From Hymenochaete sp. R1 (Eukaryota > Basidiomycota > Agaricomycetes > Hymenochaetales > Hymenochaetaceae), in NCBI GenBank assembly GCA_019400425.1, contig JAFREE010000193.1, positions 1 through 38,870 of the forward strand: a DNA stretch of 38,870 nucleotides, given 5' to 3'. The position numbers were made by a program, and so were the translations under genes. This document shows positions 31,164-38,870 of the stretch, one piece after another. Numbering within the stretch: the first letter of the stretch is position 1; the number at the start of each line of letters is the position of its first letter. Under the pieces are notes generated by a model, which did no database searches, was not told where the DNA came from, and saw nothing but the letters and a program-made list of their open reading frames with translations.

Positions 31164-33951
31164 TTACGCCGCCCCGTTGCCCGCCACCTTCGCCTTGATC
31201 TGGTCCACGACCGACGGATCCGCCAACGTGCTCAAGTCACCCAACTCGTCACCCTCGCCCGCCACGATCTTCCTCAACACCCGCCTCATAATCTTCCCGC
31301 TCCTCGTCTTCGGCAAATCCCCCACCACGAACACCTTCTTCGGCGCCGCGAACGGGCCGATCACCTTGCGCACCTGCAGTATCAGCTCCTTCGCCAGCGC
31401 CGGCTCCTCCCCGCCGTCGTACGCAAAGTCCGGTTTGAGCGTCACGAACGCGTAGACGGCCTGGCCCGTCAGCTCGTCGGCGGTCCCGATGACGGCCGTC
31501 TCTGCGACGCCCTTGTGCAGGATGAGCGCGCTCTCGATCTCGGCGGTGGAGAGTCGGTGGCCCGAGACGTTGATCACGTCGTCCACGCGGCCTTTGATCC
31601 AGATGTACCCGTCCTTGTCGCGCGCGGCGCCATCACCTGTGAAGTAGTAGCCAGGGTAGGGTTTCATGTAGGTGTCGAGGTACCGCTGGTGGTCGCCGTA
31701 GACGGTACGGGCGATGCTTGGCCAGGGGTTCTTGAGACATAGGACACCTTCGACGTCGTGTCCTTCGAGGACTTCACCGGTGACTGGATCGAGGATGACG
31801 GGTTCGATACCGAAGAAGGGAACAGTTGCGGCCCCGGGTTTGGTTTCGATCGCACCAGGGAAGGGGGTGACGACGATTGAACCTGTTTCGGTCTGCCAGA
31901 ACGTGTCGACGATGGCGCATTCTTTCTTGCCGACGTGCTCGTTGTACCAGTGCCAGGCTTCGGGATTGATGGGTTCGCCGACGGAACCAAGGACTCGGAG
32001 TGAGGAGAGATCATGATTCTGGACGTGAAGGTGGCCCATACGACGAAGAAGGCGGATGGCGGTCGGAGCACTGTAGAATTGCGTGATCTTGTGCTCTTGG
32101 ACATGTTGCCAGTAACGAGAGGGAGAAGGGTAAATTGGTGTCGACTCGAAAACTGTCGTCGTTACGCCGTTCGCCAACGGGCCGTAAACGATGTAGGTAT
32201 GACCAGTGATCCACCCAACATCGGCCATGCAAGCGAACTTGTCGTCCGGATGGACATCGAAAACATATTTGACGGTCAGGGCGGCACCGAGCAAGTAGCC
32301 ACCAGTGGTGTGGACCACACCCTTCGGCTTCCCTGTTGATCCCGAAGTCTGATAGAAGAAAAGTCAAATTAAGCAACAATGCTGCTATTAGAAAAGAAAG
32401 AAAAATTGATCTATGACTCACGTAAAGGATGAACAACGGATCTTCAGCAGACATGATCTCATACGGGCAGTACGACGACACCTTCGCCGCCTCCTCATGC
32501 CACCACTTATCTCTCCCCTCCGTCCACGGCACCTGCTGTCCCGTCCTCTTCAAAACCAACACGTGCTCAACAGTCGGGCACTGCTGGAGCGCTGCATCCA
32601 CGATCGCCTTCGTCGCGATCGTTTTCCCACCCCGGCGGCCCTCGTCAGTGGTGATGAGCACCCTCGATTTACAGTCGTTTACCCTATCTCTGAGCGACTC
32701 TGCCGAGAAACCAGCAAAGACGACGGAGTGCACTGCGCCGATACGAGCGCACGCGAGGAAGGCGGCGGCGGCGTGCCAGGTCATGGGGAGGTAGATGGAG
32801 ACGGTGTCACCCTTCTTGACACCAAAGTCCTTGAGGACATTGGCGATGCGACAGACTTCACGGAAGAGGTCACCGTAAGAGACGAGGTATCCCTCACCAG
32901 GTTCGTCTGCCTCGTAGATGATGGCAGTCTTTTCCGGATGCTTGTAGGCCCAGCGGTCGACGCAGTTGTAGGAGGCGTTGAGGCCACCTTCGGGGAACCA
33001 GACGATGTCGCCATTTTTGAAGCTTCCGGAGTGGACGGTGTGGAACGGCCTGTCCCAATGGAGTGTTTCCCTAGCAGTCTGTCGTTGGGAATCAAATTAG
33101 CACAACAAAATAGCAATAACAATGAATTATTATGAGCAGAATATTTAAATAAAATAAAATAAAAAGGAACAAATAGGAACGAATCTGAGACTTGTGATTG
33201 GCCGCTTCGAATTTGCCACATAAGCTCAAAAGTGAGACTTGCCGCGCCGTTCCGGGAACAGCCGCATGCGGGGAACTATTCCGACGCGCTTGGATTGGGG
33301 CGTCCGGCTTCGAGTCCAAACGATCGTTTGGTCATCGAGCGTACGCAACGGACAGCGTCCAAGCCATACAACAGCCATAACGTTCCGTTCCTAACGCTGA
33401 CCACCAATCGAACGCCATCCAAGACCAACAAGCTCAAAAGCCTGCTATCTTTCTTCGACCAGCAGCGTCTACACTGTCCACGCGACGCATGAATTGAAGA
33501 GGACAAGCTCCGAGATGAGACTAAAACGCGTCATGCCACCCTCTCGGACCCGTCCCATCGCGCGTCCCATCATCACGAACGCCAGGGGCTCTCCGGTTCA
33601 ATTGAATGTGTTTTCGTTGCAATAAAGAAAAGCGAGGGAAAACGTCGGGCGCTCAGAAGAGAAGGGCCAAAGAAGCTCGAGCTTGTTTCCTTCTCTCGCA
33701 GAAGCAGAAGCCCACGCAGGGGTACGGGTATGGTATAGTAGAGATATACGACGGTGGGAGGACGAGGACAAAACGGGGGGATGGAGGAGACTTCTCACCT
33801 TTGCCCAGAACTTGTCTGAGTGTTGGCCGACGGTTATCGCATGGTGTTCGTGGTAGTCGTCTCTTGTAGGACCGACATGAGGTTTCTTGGGCCCATTTTT
33901 CATCCGAGGGGCGATGGGGTGGGTGGGAACATGTTGGGGTTCTTCAGCCAT
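31164..33951 (-). CDS. acs1: Acetyl-CoA synthetase (AMP-forming)
   Basis: Converts acetate, ATP and CoA to acetyl-CoA, AMP and pyrophosphate in the cytosol or nucleus; it feeds lipid synthesis, the glyoxylate cycle and histone acetylation. Minus-strand exons 33951-33799, 33078-32422 and 32348-31164 join to 664 aa, the usual length. Start [20 protein letters not shown]. Motifs in order: [20 protein letters not shown] (ACS N-terminal signature), [33 protein letters not shown] (AMP-binding P-loop, split by intron 2 at its Tyr), [35 protein letters not shown] and [19 protein letters not shown] (hinge), and [14 protein letters not shown], which carries the C-terminal lysine controlled by acetylation in relatives. 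All core motifs are intact. Intron 1 is about 720 nt, far longer than any other intron here. In many fungi this gene is induced by acetate or ethanol; I saw no site that proves this here. Confidence 0.95.
33079..33798 (-). other. Unusually long first intron of acs1 (720 nt)
   Basis: Donor GTGAGA after TTCTGGGCAAAG, acceptor CAACGACAG before ACTGCTAGG. The protein reads continuously across the junction (FWAK then TARETLHW, as in other acetyl-CoA synthetases), so no exon is missing inside. Open frames within it, on both strands, lack features. Length alone suggests possible regulatory content. Confidence 0.75.
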
Positions 33952-34127
33952 CGTGTGTAGGTGAGTAATCCTTTTCTTGCTTTGCTATTCGTAGTCTTGC
34001 TTTAGGGATTGTCGGCGTCGACGACGAAAGGGGGTCAAGAGAAGCGGAAGAGGAGGAATGGGGAGGAGGAAAAGTGGAAGACGGCCGTCGAGTCCGAGCA
34101 AGCCACTGCCTCTTTATATGCACACCC

Positions 34128-34151
34128 AATTACAATTACAATTACAATTAC
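34128..34151. repeat. Hexanucleotide repeat (AATTAC)4
   Basis: Four exact copies of AATTAC, in the acs1 upstream region. Confidence 0.85.
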
Positions 34152-35382
34152 TCAAACGAAACGCACGCCTGGAGATGGCTCTACCTTCTTCTCCTTCCTT
34201 TTTCAGACATTTTCACTCCATATTTAGGTTTCCCGCCCATTCTTTCCACGTTCTTTTCCTTCTATTTCTCACACATGCACCCCTAGGTACCTTTTCCTTC
34301 CGATCATTAAAATGCAATTGGTCTCCCGCTCTTCAATCTTAATCCTTCCTCCCCAATGGCAACTCACTTAACGGGACCGATCAACGCCAAACGACGACGA
34401 GGCGGAGAAAGAGCGGGGACGAGCAGTCGTCTCCAGCGCTCAATGCCTTTCACTCGTAGTGCGTATCTAACGCCTTAGATCACCAGTAGCGCTTCACAGA
34501 CACAGGAAATACTATGCAAACCCCATCCCATCGCACATCATTATGGATCTCGATCCATGTCTCACCCAAGTCTCTTTCTCTATCGTTCTTCCCCCTCTTC
34601 TAGAGGTCCGGGGCCCTCGACGCTGATCACGCGCAAGACATCCAAGGGAAGTTAGGAACACAGTTTGACCCAGCACCCAGCACCGGTCGCAGGGACACCG
34701 CCGAAACCGCCCAGCCTGGGGGAGGAACCCCGCGCTTCCCCGCTCCCCCGCATTCATCCAGGCTTATTGCTGCTATTGCGACGCGCGACGTTGCCTTTTC
34801 GCTTTTCTTTTGCCCCACATTAATATTGAATATTGATCTTCCGTTCGTAGCCCAGCCCGACCCTAGCCTAGCTATAATTGGTATCCGACGGCGTGGAACG
34901 TTTACGGGGAATAAGAAAGACAAAAGATAAAGACAGGGCCTGCGGATTGCAGATTCCCCGACGACGCGCGCACCCGGTTCCTTCCACCTGAACTAGTCAG
35001 TTAGTGTTAGTAGTCAATGACACGGATTACTATTACTACCTGACTTTTTCCGCGTTCCAGGGCGTCCAGCTCTCCATCTACCCTTTCAACGGCTTTCTAC
35101 TAAGATAGAGGCTGAAGAATCCAATCAGCTCCGACCAGCTGCAACTTCCAGAGCACGACGAAACAAAACAAAACAAAACGAAAAACATCAACATATACAT
35201 CTGATGTCCGAGTTGAATCGATGATGCTGAAATCCCCGACGTCCCGAATTCGAACGAACGGGGTTTTTGCCGTTCACGTTTCACTTGGAGAGGAGAAAGG
35301 GATCCCTCAGGTGCGGTTTCTGACTGGATCGCTTAGGCGTTAGGATCTTTAGGGGGAACTCGTTTTCGTTCCGGCGGGTCGC

Positions 35383-35447
35383 CCGTCCGTCCGTCCGTCC
35401 GCCGCGTTCGTGAGGTCCGAGTCTGTAACAGGGAACAGGGAACAGGG
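35383..35447. repeat. Two adjacent short tandem repeats
   Basis: (CCGT)4 at 35383-35398 and (AACAGGG)3 at 35427-35447, about 28 nt apart, in a non-coding region. Confidence 0.8.
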
Positions 35448-36517
35448 AGGAGTTCTAGTCCAGTCTGGTGTTGAGACTGTGGATCGAATAAAGGTACGGG
35501 TCGAATGCGGGGCATTCAGGGATCAAAGGGATCGAAGGGACCCTCGGAGACGGAGAAGGATGCGGAGGTGGAGGTGGGGAGAGCGGCTTCGTCGTGACCC
35601 GTACTCGTGAATCTTGAAAAAGGCAGCCTGAGGGTACTTGATACTAACAAATGAAGGTGAACGGGATGCTCGATGACCAGCGGGAGTCCGGCTCGTGCAC
35701 GTCTCTGTACATATGAATTCATGTAGCATGTGCCTACGGAATAGTATGCATACATGTTTACTTCCTTACTTCCTTTCCACTTTCAATAGGGAGCTATCGG
35801 CACTCGCACTTGACAGTGCGTCCACGAATTCGATTCAAGGCGAGGTGTCCGTGTCCATTTTGATTGCGTCCCGTACATTACTTCAGTTGAACATGAATAC
35901 AGCACTAGCAGTTCAGCCGCGGAACCGCCCCCGGGCCAAAGGTCTGCAACGAGCAATAAACAAGAGCTTCACAATATCAGTATCCACATTCCATAGTATA
36001 ATCAATGAACGCACTGTGATTCGTGACTTGTGGTAGGTGACTTCTCCCAGTTCCCCGAGTCCCGAATTCTTTGTTCGACTCTGATTCCGTGATTCGTCGT
36101 CGGTCATCAAGGGAGCGAGGGAAGGCGGTAATCCCGATTTCGCCCGTAGGATTAGATGTGATTAGATTAGATAAGATAAGACGATATGAATGAAAAAAAA
36201 ATGAGCGCGAGCCCCATCGTTAAGAAAAGACAAGGAAGGAGGAAACTCCACACGATTTGTTGAGATAATAGGAGATCGGCTTAGGGTTTTAAGTAACCAG
36301 CGTTGGCACTTGGGGTATGGATGCGTTTTTCCACTATGCAGCTACGACAATGCGAGCAGACTCTAGCACAGATGACGAAGACTCTCCATACGGTGCAATC
36401 TCTGTAAACTATGACGAACTTGCCCCTGGATCAGAAGGACGAATGTGGCAACCTTGCCGGAAGAACTGCTGCCAGGGGTAACTGGCTATGGATTGCAAAC
36501 ATTCGCTTTGTTCGATT

Positions 36518-36613
36518 ACTGCAAAGCAATATGCAAACCGAACGGAGTCTGAGTCGTTTGGGTGAAGAGCTATATGGAGAAGACGGAGACGCGCATTGTA
36601 TAAGAAGAGGTCA
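36518..36613 (+). promoter_or_regulatory. Duplicated promoter of copy A
   Basis: Contains CTGCAAAGCA, GAGTCGTTTGGG, CTATATGGAGAAGA (TATA-like at 36570) and TGTATAAGAAG, in the same order and nearly the same spacing as the region ahead of copy B on the other strand. Confidence 0.65.
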
Positions 36614-36723
36614 TCCTATCGTTCGTCCTCCCTCTCATCCTTTCTTACTATCTTCAGAGCCGCCTCAACAGCTGCACCGTCACCAATTCGTTTCTAAATC
36701 CGAATCTCGCCCAGATCACAATA

Positions 36724-36811
36724 GTGAGTACTTTCTCGTCCTCTATCCCTGCGGTTCCTTCCGTTTCTTCCGTGAAACGGTGCCACAAAACAACTTACAA
36801 TTCGATTACAG
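36724..36811 (+). other. 5' UTR intron of copy A
   Basis: GTGAGT after CACAATA, acceptor GATTACAG, 88 nt, ending 25 nt before ATG 36837. Equivalent to the introns ahead of copies B and C. Confidence 0.7.
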
Positions 36812-36836
36812 GTCTTTATCACCATAACAAGTGACC

Positions 36837-37892
36837 ATGGGCCCGAGCGACACTGACTCGACTGCTTCGACGCAGCACGAAGATCGGCCGATGACCACCA
36901 AGGAAAAAGAAGTCAAATACTTGATCAGCCTCGTCACAGACCTGTTAGGGACTGTCAATGAACATACTGATCAGGTGCAAAAGAAAATCAAGAGCTTTGA
37001 CGAGGAAACCCTCAAATCTATGGATTCCGATGACTTTGAAAGGGTCCAGCAAGAGATCGTCGACTTGTGCGAGACCGTCGACTCGAACGCAAAGTCAGCC
37101 ATCGAAGCCAAAGAATGGGAAAAGACATGGCATAGCAGCTATGCCATCCTAGAGTGCAGGAGCGGCCGAGCGCTTGTGCAAGCGGACAACATGATCGCCC
37201 GTTTGAAGCTCCTCGCAGCGTTTCGCGCCGCCCACGAGTCGAAGCGGCGGGACCCGCTCAATGACGACGAAACGAAGGAATGGAAATCCATATACGGGGA
37301 TGCTAGGGATGCCAGCGACAGGGTGCTTAGTCACCGATTCGCGGGGTGGGCCGGGAAATACAAAATTTGGCAGCACACCGAAGTGGCCAGGGAACGCAAT
37401 GCGAAGCTCAATGAGATCAAGCTTAAGGCACTCGCCGTCTGCGATATTGCCGACAAAGACGATTTTGTTGCAGGGTACCGCAAGCTGGTAGAGCTCATCA
37501 AAAATGGGCGTCCGATTGAACAAGAATTCCTGTCTAACGGATCAAGCTCCACCTCCCTCTTCGACCCTTCTCTAGGCGCATTCCATACAAAGACTGTAGG
37601 TGCCATAGACACGCAGACAGAAGGTTCCAGCAGCTATATAGACGAAGAAGTCGTCATTGCGGTTGTAAATGAGGTTCTCCGGATTGCGCAGGCATACTGG
37701 TCCTACGTGCTTACGCTGGAGAAAGTCAAAGAGGAACTCAACAGACATGTGTTTCGCAAAAACAATAGAATATGGCTTGAGCCTTCCTTGGTAAAGAACT
37801 CTCGGGAGAAGCGAAGGCCAGATAATATGGAGACTGATACTGCTCATCCGGGTTCGGGTTCGGGTTCTAGAAAGAAAGGGAAGAAAGAGTAA
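36837..37892 (+). CDS. Unknown-family protein, copy A (351 aa)
   Basis: A single coding exon. ATG 36837 (MGPSDTDSTASTQHEDRPMT) was chosen over the in-frame GTG at 36831; its context GACCATGG is favourable. Stop TAA at 37890-37892. It is soluble and helix-rich, with the family motifs ADNMIARLKLLAAFRAAHES, GSSSTSLFDPSLGAFH, WSYVLTLEKVKEELNRHVF, and a Gly/Ser plus basic tail (GSGSGSRKKGKKE) that could direct it to the nucleus. It keeps the full N-terminus that copy B has lost. It lies about 2.9 kb upstream of the acs1 start, on the opposite strand from copies B and C. I do not recognise the family or its function. No cysteine or histidine clusters, catalytic signature or nucleotide-binding loop are visible. 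Confidence 0.83.
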   Translation: MGPSDTDSTASTQHEDRPMTTKEKEVKYLISLVTDLLGTVNEHTDQVQKKIKSFDEETLKSMDSDDFERVQQEIVDLCETVDSNAKSAIEAKEWEKTWHSSYAILECRSGRALVQADNMIARLKLLAAFRAAHESKRRDPLNDDETKEWKSIYGDARDASDRVLSHRFAGWAGKYKIWQHTEVARERNAKLNEIKLKALAVCDIADKDDFVAGYRKLVELIKNGRPIEQEFLSNGSSSTSLFDPSLGAFHTKTVGAIDTQTEGSSSYIDEEVVIAVVNEVLRIAQAYWSYVLTLEKVKEELNRHVFRKNNRIWLEPSLVKNSREKRRPDNMETDTAHPGSGSGSRKKGKKE

Positions 37893-38870
37893 GGGGAAAT
37901 TTTGTTGTCTCCGCTCACCATGGACTTGTAGCTTTTTGTGCACCGATGTATGACTTTACGGGTAATGCCACACGTTCCCGGAGTCCTCGTAATATCTGGC
38001 TTCATTTCGATATGCATGCCATCTGTCGTATTTACATGGGTGTGCACCTTGAACTGACAGCATCGTGAATGCTTTGAACAAGGATCGAGACAGAAAATTG
38101 CTCGTTTAGGACGTACCAGATATATTTTACGTCGTCGGGGAGAAGTCTCTCGGACCTGGAAGAAGGACAATGATCACGCCCTAGGTTCTCGCGCGCTCTG
38201 CAAGTAATAAATGATGTAGTGTGCGCGACGTGCGTCAAGTTATGCACAAAGACAAATATATAAATTATATATGTCTAGCTATGCATCACGAAGCCAGCAC
38301 CTTCTCTTGCCGCATAGGCAGCGCGCGTCCTCCCCGTCGTATACGACGTTTGGTACAAGTGGCCGAGGATTTCCCGCCACACATGACAGTCCCATGCCCG
38401 ACCTCTCTCCGAAATGATCTCTTACCTCCCAGCCAGGAGTGTTTCTAAAATAAATTTCCCGTCTTCTTGTTCTCGATAGCCCCAGTAAGCGGGAAGCCAT
38501 GCTTGAGAATACCAGTCGCTTCCTTTGTGGGTTGGAGCAGGATAGAACTGGCTCAAGTGATACGTATCCGCATGTACGCCAAAAGACGATGCAGAAATAC
38601 TGATTGGATTTTCCTGGTCAATGTTGAGGAGACTGAGTTTGACGGTTAATTTGTGGGGTAGGGAATAGAAGAAGAGATCAAGAGTGGCAGACGCACGCAG
38701 CCGAGCGAGATTAGGACTGCGTCGATCACTTCTATATCAAGTGCACTGCACACCCAAAAATCCCTCCGGACAGAAGACTCATCTTGAACTTTCACTAGGG
38801 GCGGTCAAAGTTGTGGGAACCACCACCAGAACCACCTCAAGACGCGCGCATTTCCTTTTTGGTCGAGCTC
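37893..38870. other. 3' flank of copy A and right-edge intergenic sequence
   Basis: About 37893-38155 is homologous, inverted, to the 3' flank of copy B (29010-29248); for example CCAGATATTACGAGGACTCC occurs in both when read on matching strands. The remaining 0.7 kb shows no supported gene. Confidence 0.6.

Larger units (their letters stand above)
33952..36517. other. Long intergenic region between acs1 and copy A
   Basis: About 2.6 kb. The first few hundred bases upstream of acs1 should be its promoter. It contains several short tandem repeats (AATTAC at 34128-34151, AAAAC near 35157-35180, CCGT at 35383-35398, AACAGGG at 35427-35447). No open frame shows a domain or consistent splicing. 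I see no mobile-element gene. Confidence 0.5.

Noticed and set aside
33227..33493. Open frames inside acs1 intron 1
   Set aside because: The protein is complete without them, and they have no defensible splice sites or similarity to acetyl-CoA synthetase.

Overview
The window reads as nuclear DNA of a filamentous basidiomycete, most likely a mushroom-forming agaricomycete. The coding regions are split by many short GT-AG introns (mostly about 47-90 nt, often with a CTAAC/CTGAC-like branch site). The gene content fits as well: a fungal PI-PLC, a cytosolic acetyl-CoA synthetase, two FunK1-type protein kinases and lineage-specific paralogue families. No bacterial operons, rRNA, convincing tRNA, CRISPR array or intact transposon was found. 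Exon boundaries were built by hand by keeping the frame across GT-AG junctions; every multi-exon model below sums to a whole number of codons.

Layout. Positions 1-484 hold the 3' end of a signal-peptide-peptidase-like (SPP-like) membrane protein. Positions 2094-6689 (+) encode a complete phosphoinositide-specific phospholipase C in 8 exons. From 7.9 to 19.2 kb there are two paralogous FunK1 kinases (7940-10815 and 16083-19247, both +) with a second SPP-like gene between them (11783-13320, +). At 20130-21241 (-) lies a small six-exon gene of unknown function. At 22023-24812 (+) lies a DUF4140/DUF4139 protein, divergent from it across about 0.8 kb. Positions 25.3-26.9 kb contain a decayed kinase-like gene. 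Positions 27.3-38.2 kb hold three members (351, 332 and 355 aa) of a protein family I do not recognise, surrounding a conserved acetyl-CoA synthetase gene (31164-33951, -).

How the parts relate. PLC, acetyl-CoA synthetase, the DUF4139 protein and the 192-aa protein look like a conserved housekeeping backbone. The FunK1 pair, the SPP-like pair, the kinase-like relic and the three-copy unknown family look like accessory material that has duplicated around it. I see no evidence that the genes form one pathway.

Most interesting points: (1) the three-copy unknown family, two members of which share promoter, 5' UTR intron, CDS and 3' flank in inverted orientation on either side of acetyl-CoA synthetase, while one copy has lost its ancestral start; (2) an SPP-like protein that appears to have lost all three catalytic motifs; (3) a FunK1 pair with preserved exon architecture but diverged tails; (4) a kinase-like relic with an identifiable frameshift and a broken catalytic loop.
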